From the NCBI RefSeq assembly GCF_016107625.1, contig NZ_JABASV010000001.1, forward strand, positions 62,001 through 126,000: a stretch of DNA of 64,000 nt, written 5' to 3'. The first letter of the stretch is position 1; each line of letters opens with the position of its first letter. This DNA is from Vreelandella alkaliphila. GTDB lineage: Bacteria > Pseudomonadota > Gammaproteobacteria > Pseudomonadales > Halomonadaceae. Positions 37,743 through 46,216 of the stretch are shown one piece after another. A program made the translations under genes and the position numbers. A model generated the notes under the pieces. It did no database searches. It had not been told where the DNA came from and was given only the letters and a program-made list of their open reading frames with translations.

Positions 37743-38117
37743 CTAACCCAATAAATATAAAATTATTACTGTTCCAACCCCAGCAGCTCCTAATGCACCG
37801 AGAGCATCTATTAAATCATTTCCAACAATTTTCAATACATTTACATAATAATAGCGTCTAATTAACTGAGATATACCGTTCGACGTTACACTGAATATGG
37901 CAATGGTGGTCTCGATTTTTTCTATTCCCATTAACCACAGTAGTGTCGCTAGCAAAGTAATTAAAACAACGCTAGCTCTAAAGGAAAGCCATTTAGCAGA
38001 ATTAATAGATGTATTGCCACCGTCTACCAAGCCCTCCGCTGTTGCCATTTTCTTGGGTAGAAGCCGTCTCCAAAAACCTTGGTTAGAGTCCAATAGATGC
38101 GATAAAACCATGTGCAT
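37743..38117 (-). CDS. Hypothetical small membrane protein
   Basis: A 124-residue ORF I do not recognise. A polar N-terminus (about 45 residues) is followed by a hydrophobic segment ([20 protein letters not shown]), a middle hydrophobic stretch ([15 protein letters not shown]) and a C-terminal one ([22 protein letters not shown]). Two or three membrane helices are likely. Its base composition is visibly richer in A and T than the surrounding genes, and it abuts the catalase remnant, so it may have come in with the event that destroyed that gene. A PmrA-box-like repeat lies about 50 bases upstream of its ATG. It could also be a gene fragment. Confidence 0.5.
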   Translation of the reverse strand: MHMVLSHLLDSNQGFWRRLLPKKMATAEGLVDGGNTSINSAKWLSFRASVVLITLLATLLWLMGIEKIETTIAIFSVTSNGISQLIRRYYYVNVLKIVGNDLIDALGALGAAGVGTVIILYLLG

Positions 38118-38163
38118 ACACCAGAATAGTTGAGCGGAGTGAAAAACAGCTTGCCATGTAATA

Positions 38164-38180
38164 CTTAACGATCACTTAAA
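38164..38180 (-). promoter_or_regulatory. PmrA-box-like direct repeat upstream of the small membrane protein
   Basis: CTTAAC (38164-38169), 5 bases, CTTAAA (38175-38180): two CTTAA half-sites 11 bp apart, the layout of PmrA sites (YTTAAK-N5-YTTAAK). It lies between the eptA stop and the 124-residue ORF. No clear -10 element is seen at the expected distance. Confidence 0.4.
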
Positions 38181-38186
38181 CATTCA

Positions 38187-39854
38187 TTAATTGGTGCGGC
38201 TCTGGCACAGTTGGCTAATATCTTCTGCCTGCTGGTAAACGTCCGTTGCTATGTCAAGCAAACCCAGTACGCTGTGAAATAAGTTATCGTGCGAGGCGGC
38301 TTGATCAGAGATTTGTCGTAGGCAGTCCGTATCAAGCCCTTGCTGCTGTGAAAATGAGCTGGACAGCCACCAAACCATAGGCACATGCGTCTGTTCGTCA
38401 GGGGCAATGGCGTAGGGAATACCGTGCAAATAAAGCCCTTTTTCGCCCAGTGACTCACCATGATCAGAGAGATAGACCATTGCTGTTGCGTATTCATCCT
38501 GATGCTTTAGCGTCTCAATCACCTGATCCAACACAGTGTCGGTATATAGAATGGCATTGTCGTAGCTGTTGGTAATGGCATCTCTTGAGCACTTGGATAA
38601 ATCAGCGGTAGTACAAGCGGGAACAAAACGTTCGTAGTCATCAGGGTAGCGTTGGTAATAGCTGGGGCCATGGTTGCCTAGCTGGTGCAGCACGACCACC
38701 TGATCAGCTGAGGTACCGCTAATTTGCGTGGTTAAAGCTTGAACCAGTGCCTCATCCAAGCATCGCCCATCTTGACACAAAGACGCATAGTCCTCTGGCG
38801 CAAGCGCTTTTGTCGTCACTCCCTCGCAGACGCCTTTACAGCCTGACTGGTTATCAAGCCAGGTGACCTCTAAACCGGCGTGGGCTAATACGTCCAGCAA
38901 CGATTCATGTTGCTGTGCATAAGATTTAGCGTAATCGGCACGTCCCGGTAATGAAAACATGCAGGGTAATGAGACTGCTGTGCTTGTACCACATGAGGAA
39001 ACATCTGAAAAATTGATAACGTCAGGCTGCTGGGCAAGCTTAGGTGTGGTTTGGCGTTCATAACCATTTAACCCCCAGTTCGACGCCCGTACCGTTTCGC
39101 CCACCACAATGACGAGTAGTGTAGGTTTGTCGCCCACTTGCGAACTGATACGGGCGTCCTCCCCCACAGGAGAACGCACCGTATTCGCGGTAGCGTGTTG
39201 GCTGGAAAGAGCCTGCGCCATCGAAACAATATAATTACCAGGGGTCACCAAGTAGCGAAGCTCTTTATTGTTGCGCATGAGTGACGACAACTCTTGATAA
39301 GATAAGAAGATCGCCAACAGCAATATAGCAGTGCTGGCAAGACAATAAGCCGAGCGACGTAATATTGCTTTCTTCCAGGTTGAAGGTGTTACTTTAACTC
39401 GCCAAATCATGACAGTAGGCAAACCAAAAAAGATCGCCAAATGAATCAGCAAACCAACTGTGAGCAGTTCCTGTGCTTCGTTAGTGTCCGTTTGAAGCAC
39501 ATTTTCTAGCATGGAGGTATCAAAATAGGTGCCGTAGTAACTGGTAAAGTAACTAACGAAGGCGGCAATTAGAAACAGCAAGATTAATAAGGGTTTTACC
39601 AGCATTCGAAAAGCAAGGCTAACGAAGACCAAATAGTTAAGACAGGTCATCACCAAAAACATATTGACAAAGGTTAGCCACGTTTTGGCGGCAAAAGGGT
39701 CATAGCCAGCAAAGGCTTGTTGCCAAAAAGGGACATTGTAAAAAACACTGAAGATGACAACGGCCCATAAGACAAGCTGCTCCGTGCTTAATGCGGGACG
39801 ATAATGCCAAACGGTGTCAAAGGTTTTTGAAGGCAATGATAGCAAAGAGGACAT
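38187..39854 (-). CDS. eptA: Lipid A phosphoethanolamine transferase
   Basis: A 555-residue inner-membrane enzyme that transfers phosphoethanolamine from phosphatidylethanolamine to lipid A phosphates, lowering surface charge and polymyxin binding. Five N-terminal membrane helices (about residues 25-195) precede a periplasmic sulfatase-fold domain. The domain has the metal site Glu in VVVGETVRASNWGLNGY, the catalytic Thr in SSCGTSTAVSLPCMFS near residue 288, and DHGESLGEKGLYLHG. Several Cys pairs (SGCKGVC, CQDGRC, PACTTADLSKC) match the disulfides of EptA/MCR enzymes. It follows pap2 and dgkA, and PmrAB is encoded next door. The diacylglycerol it releases could be recycled by DgkA. Confidence 0.93.
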   Translation of the reverse strand: MSSLLSLPSKTFDTVWHYRPALSTEQLVLWAVVIFSVFYNVPFWQQAFAGYDPFAAKTWLTFVNMFLVMTCLNYLVFVSLAFRMLVKPLLILLFLIAAFVSYFTSYYGTYFDTSMLENVLQTDTNEAQELLTVGLLIHLAIFFGLPTVMIWRVKVTPSTWKKAILRRSAYCLASTAILLLAIFLSYQELSSLMRNNKELRYLVTPGNYIVSMAQALSSQHATANTVRSPVGEDARISSQVGDKPTLLVIVVGETVRASNWGLNGYERQTTPKLAQQPDVINFSDVSSCGTSTAVSLPCMFSLPGRADYAKSYAQQHESLLDVLAHAGLEVTWLDNQSGCKGVCEGVTTKALAPEDYASLCQDGRCLDEALVQALTTQISGTSADQVVVLHQLGNHGPSYYQRYPDDYERFVPACTTADLSKCSRDAITNSYDNAILYTDTVLDQVIETLKHQDEYATAMVYLSDHGESLGEKGLYLHGIPYAIAPDEQTHVPMVWWLSSSFSQQQGLDTDCLRQISDQAASHDNLFHSVLGLLDIATDVYQQAEDISQLCQSRTN

Positions 39855-39878
39855 CGAAAGGATCTCTGTATGAAAAGA

Positions 39879-40571
39879 TTAATGAACGCTTGGGCGTAAT
39901 AAAAATCTTGAAAGAACAAAACTTACGGTCCAACAAATCATGACGGTCCAGAGGTCATGGGAGAGAAAGTGCGCCCCGCGAAACTGTTGAGTGATTCCAA
40001 ACGTAAGGCCAAGCCCTAAACCCAGTGCGAGCCCTGCCCATCGCCATTGGGGCCGTATGGCGGCAAAAAAGAAGTAGCAGGCTATCCACGTATATCCTGC
40101 GCTGGCATGCCCGGCGGGAAAGCAGGCGGACGCTGGCATTGAGGAAGGCCGCATGTTGAACAAGCCAATAAAGTCACGTGCTCCACCATAGCGAACTAAA
40201 TCCCAAGGGCATTCCATGCTCACCAGGTGTTTAATAGTTGCTACAAGTAACGCTGAAAGAAGCGTTGTGGGAAAAAGATAAAAAAGTGGCGTGCGATACG
40301 CTTTAAGACAAGTAACCGTGGTGCTTAGTATCAATAGTAGGAGTGTGGCTAACCCCATAGCCAAGCTTAGCCATTTACCGCCTTTATGAAGGATATCTTG
40401 GGTAAGATAGATATCTTTCCATGCCCAAGCATTACCCTGAAGGCGATAGATAAAATCAGTTATCGTGAAGTCTATATTTAAAGCACTAAAAACCGACATG
40501 ACGATTAGAAACAAAATCCATGCGCATGCTACTGGTTTGATAACATTTAGTTGATCAGTACGCATAGCCAT
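39879..40571 (-). CDS. PAP2-family membrane phosphatase
   Basis: A 230-residue integral membrane phosphatase with about six hydrophobic segments. The PAP2 signature is split as KHLVSMECPWDLVRYGG, PAGHASAG (for PSGH) and FRGAHFLSHDLWT (for SRxxxxxHxxxD). The CPWDLVRYGG variant resembles the PAP2 proteins encoded beside eptA/mcr genes. The substrate may be lipid A phosphate, undecaprenyl pyrophosphate or phosphatidic acid. It starts inside the end of dgkA (25-bp overlap from 40571; an ATG at 40565 is equally possible), so dgkA, pap2 and eptA form one operon. Confidence 0.87.
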   Translation of the reverse strand: MAMRTDQLNVIKPVACAWILFLIVMSVFSALNIDFTITDFIYRLQGNAWAWKDIYLTQDILHKGGKWLSLAMGLATLLLLILSTTVTCLKAYRTPLFYLFPTTLLSALLVATIKHLVSMECPWDLVRYGGARDFIGLFNMRPSSMPASACFPAGHASAGYTWIACYFFFAAIRPQWRWAGLALGLGLGLTFGITQQFRGAHFLSHDLWTVMICWTVSFVLSRFLLRPSVH

Positions 40572-40924
40572 ACACCCATCATCATAAAAATGGTCATCAT
40601 GACGGCGGCAGCTCCCATGTCTTTAGCACGCCCGCTAAGTTCGTTATTTTCTAGTCCGATACGGTCAATCGTGTTTTCTATGGCGGAGTTAATGAGTTCC
40701 ACTATCACTACAAGGGTGAGTGAAGAAAACAACAACGCTTTTTCTACAGAAGTGGCATTAACAAAAAATATAAAAGGGTAGAGAATGAGACAGAGCATCA
40801 CCTCTTGTCTAAAGGCAGATTCATTTACCCAGCAAGCTTTTATACCCGACACTGCATTTATAGAGGCGCGAAAGATGCGTTTAACACCCGTGCCATTGCG
40901 TTTTGGTGTAGTTGAGATAGGCAA
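40547..40924 (-). CDS. dgkA: Diacylglycerol kinase
   Basis: A 125-residue membrane kinase that phosphorylates diacylglycerol to phosphatidic acid. The family core VELINSAIENTIDRI and RAKDMGAAAV (Glu and Asp metal/ATP ligands, residues about 78-108) and three membrane helices are present. Length is normal. As first gene before pap2 and eptA, it is well placed to recycle the diacylglycerol left when EptA uses phosphatidylethanolamine as donor. Confidence 0.95.
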   Translation of the reverse strand: MPISTTPKRNGTGVKRIFRASINAVSGIKACWVNESAFRQEVMLCLILYPFIFFVNATSVEKALLFSSLTLVVIVELINSAIENTIDRIGLENNELSGRAKDMGAAAVMMTIFMMMGVWLCVLIN

Positions 40925-40956
40925 GACAGTACACTCGATAACGTAATAGTAGCGTC

Positions 40957-40978
40957 ACTATAAAGTGCAAAACTTAAC
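40957..40978 (-). promoter_or_regulatory. dgkA-pap2-eptA promoter with a PmrA half-site
   Basis: On the minus strand a TATAGT -10 (40957-40962) has no good -35. A GTTAAG half-site (40973-40978) and a weak second one (CACTTT, 40962-40967) lie where an activator would bind. It fits a PmrA-activated promoter but is weaker than the box before pmrA. Confidence 0.4.
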
Positions 40979-41110
40979 GAACAGTTATGCCGTTAATTCA
41001 GTCGCTAGAACATAAGTGGTCATCACTGTGTGGTGGTGCTACCCACTGCATTGGCTGGCTTACTGGTTGAATTCAGATGAGTGTGCTATTTGGAATAGTA
41101 AGTTACCGTA

Positions 41111-41127
41111 TTTAAGAAAAGCTTAAG
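41111..41127 (+). promoter_or_regulatory. PmrA-box-like direct repeat before pmrA
   Basis: TTTAAG (41111-41116), AAAAG, CTTAAG (41122-41127): this matches the YTTAAK-N5-YTTAAK PmrA consensus exactly and lies 44 bases before the pmrA ATG. Autoregulation is the natural reading. Confidence 0.65.
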
Positions 41128-41170
41128 TTTTGGTAGCGAAGATAGCAGCTTGTCGATTGAGGGGATCAGC

Positions 41171-41833
41171 ATGCGCGCACTGCTAATAGAAGATGACCCC
41201 TTGCTTGGGGATGGCATTAAGACGGCCCTAGAGCGTGAGGGCTACACGGTCGATTGGTTTATGCTTGGCCGCGAGGCAATCAGCGCTATCGACAGCGATA
41301 CCTTCAGTGTGATTATTTTGGATCTTGGCCTGCCCGATATGGACGGTATGCAGGTACTGCGTTTACTCCGACAGCAATCTACTCTACCTATTCTGATTTT
41401 GACGGCTCGTGATGCGATGGAAGACCGTATTGGCGGTTTAGATGCGGGAGCGGATGACTATGTGCTCAAGCCGTTTAATTTGCAGGAGCTACTCGCCCGT
41501 TTGCGGGTCGTAATGCGGCGCGCTGAGGGGCGAGCCTCGCAAATATTAACGCTGGGTGCACTGAGCATTGATGAAGCTCGTCATACAGTGAGTTGGCGGG
41601 GCAAAGACGTAAAATTGGGTCGACGCGAGTATGCCTTATTGCTAGAGCTAGCTAGACACCCGGACAGGGTGCTATCTCGCCCTCGTTTAGAAAGTTTGCT
41701 GTACGGCTGGGGCGAAGAAGTAGAGTCCAATACGGTGGAGGTTCACATTCATCATCTGCGTAAAAAGCTTGAAAAGCATTTGATTATTAACGTGCGCGGG
41801 ATTGGCTACCGGCTGGATAGCCAGGCGCAATGA
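41171..41833 (+). CDS. pmrA: PmrA/QseB-type response regulator
   Basis: A 220-residue OmpR-family regulator. The receiver domain starts MRALLIEDDPLLGDGI and has the phospho-Asp in IILDLGLPDMDG near residue 51 and the Lys in VLKPFN. The C-terminal winged helix is REYALLLELARHPDRVLSR ... SNTVEVHIHHLRKKL ... VRGIGYRL. The ATG at 41171 has GAGGGG upstream; the frame extends to a TTG at 41150 without ribosome site. It overlaps pmrB by 4 bases (ATGA). Sequence alone cannot separate PmrA from QseB, but the divergent eptA operon and the PmrA-type boxes favour PmrA. Confidence 0.85.
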   Translation: MRALLIEDDPLLGDGIKTALEREGYTVDWFMLGREAISAIDSDTFSVIILDLGLPDMDGMQVLRLLRQQSTLPILILTARDAMEDRIGGLDAGADDYVLKPFNLQELLARLRVVMRRAEGRASQILTLGALSIDEARHTVSWRGKDVKLGRREYALLLELARHPDRVLSRPRLESLLYGWGEEVESNTVEVHIHHLRKKLEKHLIINVRGIGYRLDSQAQ

Positions 41834-43242
41834 GATCGATACGGCATTATCTGCTTCGCACGCTAGCCATTACCATGGTTGTCGCCGGGGGTGTTGCGGT
41901 TACCGCGGCTTATTTAATTACCGATCACGAGCTAGAGGAAATTCTCGATACACAGCTCAGTCTGCATAGCCGGATTGTGGCTAGCCAGCTCGATCCCAAC
42001 GCGACCATTGACGACTATGCTCGCCTGGCTTCGCGTATGGGCCTTCCTGAACATCCAGCTCAACTATATCGCGACGGTAACCCAGTGCCCGTGAGTAGCT
42101 CTGAATCAGATCCCAAGCTTTATCATGAGGAAGAGCTTAAATTAGTCCTGGGTTTTTGGAATGCCGATGGCTCACCCAAGCTGCTAGGAGGCAAATGGAG
42201 TGATGCAGGCCCCTTCCCTGCGCCTTTAAAAGAGGGTTTTCGCTGGGAAAGCTACGACGGGCATCGTTGGCGAGTTTTCAGCATGTTCGATGTTGCCAGC
42301 GATACCTGGATTAGCATGGGGCTGCGAGGTTCGTTTCATGATGCAGTGGTGGAGCGCATTACCTGGAACAATTTGTTGCCGATGCTCCTGTTGCTGCCAC
42401 TCCTGCTTTGGCTGATGAGTCGTATTATCCAGCGGGGTATTGCCCCCATCCAAGCGCTTTCCAGGCAGGTACAAGGCCGCTCCGCGCACGACCTGCGTAA
42501 AATTGATCATTCGGTTCCTCAAGAGCTTAAAGGGTTACGCCAATCGCTAAACGACTTTATCACTCGGTTGAAAGAAACCTTAGAACGCGAGCGGCGCTTT
42601 ACTGCAGATGCAGCCCATGAGTTACGCACACCCTTGGCGGCGCTGAGAATCCACTTAGATAATGCGCAGGCAGGCGGAGAGCAATCATTACAAAAGGCTT
42701 ATGTCGGGGTTGAACGGCTTCAGCGGGTGGTAGAACAACTGCTTATTTTGGCTCGATTGGACCAAGTTGCCATAACCTCAACGGCCACTATCGACCTCTA
42801 TCCGATTATTGCTGAATTGGTAGCCGAGCTGTGGCCACTCGCTGAAGAGCGTCATCAGCACTTGAGGCTAATAGGCTTAACCCAGCTGGAGGTTCGTGCC
42901 GACGAAATTGAGGTAGGAATTCTCTTTCGCAACCTACTGGATAACGCCCTACGCTATACGCCGAAAGGCGGTCAAGTGGAGGTAGAATTAGCGCTTTGGG
43001 AGGGGTTGCCTCAACTCACAGTGAGAGACACGGGCCCCGGACTCCCCGAAGCACTTTTGGATAAAGTCACTGAGCGCTTTAGGCGCGCTGCTGGCCAGGG
43101 TACCACCGGTAGCGGATTGGGTTTATCGATTGTCTCGGAGTTGGCTCAGCGCCAAAAAGCACGCCTTACGCTTAGTAATCGCACGCCCAACGGGCTAGCG
43201 GCAAGTGTGACGTGGGAGCAAAACCAACATCAAGATAGTTAA
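41830..43242 (+). CDS. pmrB: PmrB/QseC-type sensor histidine kinase
   Basis: A 470-residue membrane kinase. It has a first membrane helix near residues 12-32, a periplasmic sensor region (about 33-175), a second helix in LLPMLLLLPLLLWLMSRI, a HAMP segment, the His box FTADAAHELRTPLAAL near 262, the N box LFRNLLDNALRYTP, and the G boxes VRDTGPGLPEA and GSGLGLSIVSEL. It should phosphorylate the co-translated PmrA. The sensor domain shows no obvious ExxE iron-binding motif of the Salmonella PmrB type, so the stimulus is open. Confidence 0.88.
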   Translation: MRSIRHYLLRTLAITMVVAGGVAVTAAYLITDHELEEILDTQLSLHSRIVASQLDPNATIDDYARLASRMGLPEHPAQLYRDGNPVPVSSSESDPKLYHEEELKLVLGFWNADGSPKLLGGKWSDAGPFPAPLKEGFRWESYDGHRWRVFSMFDVASDTWISMGLRGSFHDAVVERITWNNLLPMLLLLPLLLWLMSRIIQRGIAPIQALSRQVQGRSAHDLRKIDHSVPQELKGLRQSLNDFITRLKETLERERRFTADAAHELRTPLAALRIHLDNAQAGGEQSLQKAYVGVERLQRVVEQLLILARLDQVAITSTATIDLYPIIAELVAELWPLAEERHQHLRLIGLTQLEVRADEIEVGILFRNLLDNALRYTPKGGQVEVELALWEGLPQLTVRDTGPGLPEALLDKVTERFRRAAGQGTTGSGLGLSIVSELAQRQKARLTLSNRTPNGLAASVTWEQNQHQDS

Positions 43243-43368
43243 TTAGCTTCAACATAGAGATCGCCACAGCAATTACTGTTTAGTCGCAACAATTGTTGAA
43301 AATGACAATCACTGCTCATCAGCAATACCAAGCGGTAAGTAATACGTACCACGCACCAAAGCCGAGTA

Positions 43369-44400
43369 TCAATACATCGCATCAGGCTGAGGCGTCAGGC
43401 TTGATTGAAAATTTTCAATCGCCGTCTCAGCTTCTTCAATCTCATCAAAGCGGGCAATGTGATAAAGCGCTTCACCTTCGTTCGCTAGTGGCAGACGGCT
43501 CATACCAATAACAATGCCGTCGGCCATAGAAAGCACCTCACCTTCATCATTGCCGAAGGGATCTGCCACTTTACCGAGCACCTCGCCTTTTGCTACCCGA
43601 GCGCCCAGGCGCACCTTGGGGCGCAAAATGCCGTCGATAGGCGCCCTCGCCCAGCTGGAACCATTGGCAAGTTCAGCAGGCATTGGCGAGCGGCGACGCT
43701 GCTCGCCCGCCAGCATGCCTAAACGGCGCATCACGCGTAAAACGCCACGTACGCCGGGGGCAATTGCCCACTCATCAAAACGTAGCGCCTCACCGGCTTC
43801 ATAAGTAAGCACCGGAATGCCACGATTTTGAGCATAGTGGCGCAAGCTACCTTCGCGAAGCTCTGCATTGAGTACCACGGGGGCACCAAACGCATCGGCC
43901 ATGCGCTCAGTTTCACTGCCAGGCTGCAACTGAGCACGAATTTGCGGAAGATTGGTGCGATGAATAGCACCGGTATGCAAGTCGATAATATGCGTGGCGT
44001 GATCGACAATTTCATCACGAAATAGCGCCGCAATGCGCCCACCTAGCGAGCCCTTTTCACTGCCCGGAAAACAGCGATTCAAATCGCGTCGATCTGGCAA
44101 ATAGCGCGTTTGCTGTAAAAAACCGAAGACATTGACGACGGGCACAGCAATTAACGTGCCACGCAAGCTATTGATTGCCTTGGAACGCAGCAAGCGACGA
44201 ACAATCTCGACCCCATTAATTTCATCGCCATGAATCCCACCGCACACCAGCATGACCGGACCATCTTTACGCCCATGCACGACTTCAACCGGAATATGCA
44301 GCTGCGTGTGGGTATATAGGCGTGCCACAGGCACATCAATTTGTAAGCGTTGGCCAGGCATTACAGTGCGCCCAGCCAGGGTAAAAGGTGCTCGCGCCAT
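43369..44400 (-). CDS. M14-type succinylglutamate desuccinylase/aspartoacylase family protein
   Basis: A 343-residue zinc-dependent deacylase. Zinc ligands are visible in VCGGIHGDEINGVEI (H-x2-E, near residue 57) and in IIDLHTG near 143, with the arginine DRRDLNRCFPGS between them. The C-terminal third (about 250-330, GILRPKVRLGARVAKGEVLGKVADPFG) is a barrel-sandwich hybrid resembling a lipoyl-type domain, common in this subfamily. The substrate is unknown; relatives act on N-acyl amino acids, including N-acetyl-diaminobutyrate in halophiles. It is divergent from acrR and has no partner gene. Confidence 0.85.
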   Translation of the reverse strand: MARAPFTLAGRTVMPGQRLQIDVPVARLYTHTQLHIPVEVVHGRKDGPVMLVCGGIHGDEINGVEIVRRLLRSKAINSLRGTLIAVPVVNVFGFLQQTRYLPDRRDLNRCFPGSEKGSLGGRIAALFRDEIVDHATHIIDLHTGAIHRTNLPQIRAQLQPGSETERMADAFGAPVVLNAELREGSLRHYAQNRGIPVLTYEAGEALRFDEWAIAPGVRGVLRVMRRLGMLAGEQRRRSPMPAELANGSSWARAPIDGILRPKVRLGARVAKGEVLGKVADPFGNDEGEVLSMADGIVIGMSRLPLANEGEALYHIARFDEIEEAETAIENFQSSLTPQPDAMY

Positions 44401-44527
44401 GCTGAAAATCCTATAGCGTGCCTAATAACGGTTTCGTTTCGAAACGGCGTTTCCAAATAAATCTTATACGCTTTTTACTGACAAATGACGAATTTGTTAA
44501 TCCACGTTATGAGCTAAAGTAATTAAC

Positions 44528-44546
44528 CATACAGTTTTGAATGTAA
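44528..44546. promoter_or_regulatory. AcrR operator before acrR
   Basis: CATACA-N4-TGAATGTAA, the same core as the E. coli acrAB operator as I know it. It overlaps TTGAAT (44538-44543), the -35 of a predicted promoter with a 17-bp spacer and TAAGAT (44561-44566), so AcrR would repress its own gene. Confidence 0.65.
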
Positions 44547-44609
44547 AAAGTGGTGCACATAAGATAAAATGTGCTTATCACGTGTCAATTACTGAGGTTA
44601 CGTTTTTAT

Positions 44610-45221
44610 ATGGCAAGAAAAACCAAAGCGGAGGCTGCTGCAACTCGCGAAGCGCTGTTGGATGCGGCTGAAGAGGTGTTTTTCGCAAAAGGCGTAGCTC
44701 GCACATCGCTGGAGCAAATTGCTCGTCACGCCAACCTGACGCGCGGTGCTGTTTATTGGCATTTTAAAAATAAAGGCGACCTTTTTATGGCGCTAGTGGA
44801 GCGTGTGCGTATGCCCTTCCAGTCGCTAATGGAAGAGGTAAACAACGCCGACCCGACTATCTCACCACTAACTGCCATACAACTTGCCTGCCATGCCGGC
44901 TTAAACCGCATGGAGCAGCCGTCCCACCAACGCATTTTATCGATTCTGCTGCATCGCTGTGAATTCTTTAGCGATATCAACCCGATTCAGATGCAGGACG
45001 AGATCGCAGACGAGTGTTTTGATGAAATGCTGTCGGTATTTCAACTGGCCCAACAGCAGCAGTTGCTACGCGATGATTTAACCCCCGAGGTGGCAACGCG
45101 TCTTATGCAGGCGGCACTGGGTGGCTTGTTTCATGATTGGTTACGAAACCCAGAATCGTTTTCATTGCGCGAACGCGGCGGTGAGATCATCGATACATTG
45201 ATCACCATGATGAAGCGCTAA
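44610..45221 (+). CDS. acrR: TetR-family repressor of the efflux pump
   Basis: A 203-residue regulator. The N-terminal TetR helix-turn-helix (ARKTKAEAAATREALLDAAEEVFFAKGVARTSLEQIARHANLTRGAVYWHFKNKGDLF) is nearly identical in pattern to AcrR/TtgR, and the C-terminal ligand domain is of the same type. I start at the ATG at 44610; an upstream in-frame ATG gives a hydrophobic tail foreign to the family. It is separated by about 9 kb from the tolC-acrA-acrB operon, but both share the same operator, so it very likely represses both. Confidence 0.9.
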   Translation: MARKTKAEAAATREALLDAAEEVFFAKGVARTSLEQIARHANLTRGAVYWHFKNKGDLFMALVERVRMPFQSLMEEVNNADPTISPLTAIQLACHAGLNRMEQPSHQRILSILLHRCEFFSDINPIQMQDEIADECFDEMLSVFQLAQQQQLLRDDLTPEVATRLMQAALGGLFHDWLRNPESFSLRERGGEIIDTLITMMKR

Positions 45222-45283
45222 CCATCTCGCTGCGATGCAGCAATACACCTATACTGAGCAGATTGTCAGCATAGGATAATTTT

Positions 45284-46216
45284 ATGGATGCATTGGAATT
45301 TGTTCGTATCCGCGAACTTGATATCGCTGTACGCATTTGGAATCCCGACGCACCCCGCACGCTGATAGCATGGCATGGCCTTGCGCGCCACGGCGGTGAT
45401 TTCGAAGCCCTAGCCCATCAGCTGGGCAGCGAATGGCGTATTCTTGCACCAGACACGCCTGGTCGCGGCCTTTCCAGCTGGTCACTGTTCCCTGCCCACG
45501 ATTATCTCTACAGCCACTACATGACCGTGGCGATAGGCGTGCTAGATCATTTTCAATTAAAGCAGGTCGACTGGCTGGGCACTTCCATGGGCGGGCTATT
45601 GGGCATGCTGCTGGCTGCTGACAAAACACATCAACATCGGATTTCTAGGCTTATCCTGAACGATGTTGGGCCTGAGTTGAATAAAGATGGCCTAATCGCG
45701 CTCTCCAGTTATTTCAGCCTAACCCACCGCTTTACGAGCTTTGTAGACCTACAAAAAGAGCTGACACAGCACTATGCAAGCTTTGGAATTACCACTGATG
45801 ATGAATGGCGAGCGCTGGCATTGGGAAGCGCTCGGCGACTACCTGATGGTAGCTGGACCTATCACTTCGACCCCCGTATTGGCGAGCAATTCATCCATGA
45901 CACACCGCGAGACACATGGGCAGATTGGGCGAACGTTCACTGCCCTGTGATGGTGATTCGGGGTGCCGAATCAACGTTACTGGATGCCGAAACGCTGCCA
46001 CGTATGAAAGAGGTGCAACCCGGTTTAGTTACTTTCACCGCCTCAGGGTGTGGCCATGCTCCTATGCTGAATCAACCCGAGCAAGTAACACCACTCCGTC
46101 AATTTCTCGACACGCCACTAAGCGCCTTCCCACGCAGTAAACCAACAAGCGCCACCGCTACATTGAACCCTATTGGCCAGTGGCTCGTTAAGCAATGGCG
46201 GCGCCTATTTGGCTAG
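45284..46216 (+). CDS. Alpha/beta-fold hydrolase
   Basis: A 310-residue hydrolase with the nucleophile Ser in DWLGTSMGGLLGML near residue 104, an acid in VMVIRGAESTLLDAE and the His in SGCGHAPMLNQPEQ near 263. The oxyanion loop is IAWHGLARHGGD. There is no signal peptide, so it is cytosolic. Esterase, lactonase or haloperoxidase-like activity is possible. AGGAT precedes the ATG. The stop codon lies inside the first unit of a tandem repeat. Confidence 0.87.
   Translation: MDALEFVRIRELDIAVRIWNPDAPRTLIAWHGLARHGGDFEALAHQLGSEWRILAPDTPGRGLSSWSLFPAHDYLYSHYMTVAIGVLDHFQLKQVDWLGTSMGGLLGMLLAADKTHQHRISRLILNDVGPELNKDGLIALSSYFSLTHRFTSFVDLQKELTQHYASFGITTDDEWRALALGSARRLPDGSWTYHFDPRIGEQFIHDTPRDTWADWANVHCPVMVIRGAESTLLDAETLPRMKEVQPGLVTFTASGCGHAPMLNQPEQVTPLRQFLDTPLSAFPRSKPTSATATLNPIGQWLVKQWRRLFG

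Noticed and set aside
37616-41150. Genomic island with integrase or transposase
   Set aside because: Base composition is lower in G and C and there is a gene scar, but I find no integrase, transposase, att repeat or tRNA junction, so mobility is not claimed.
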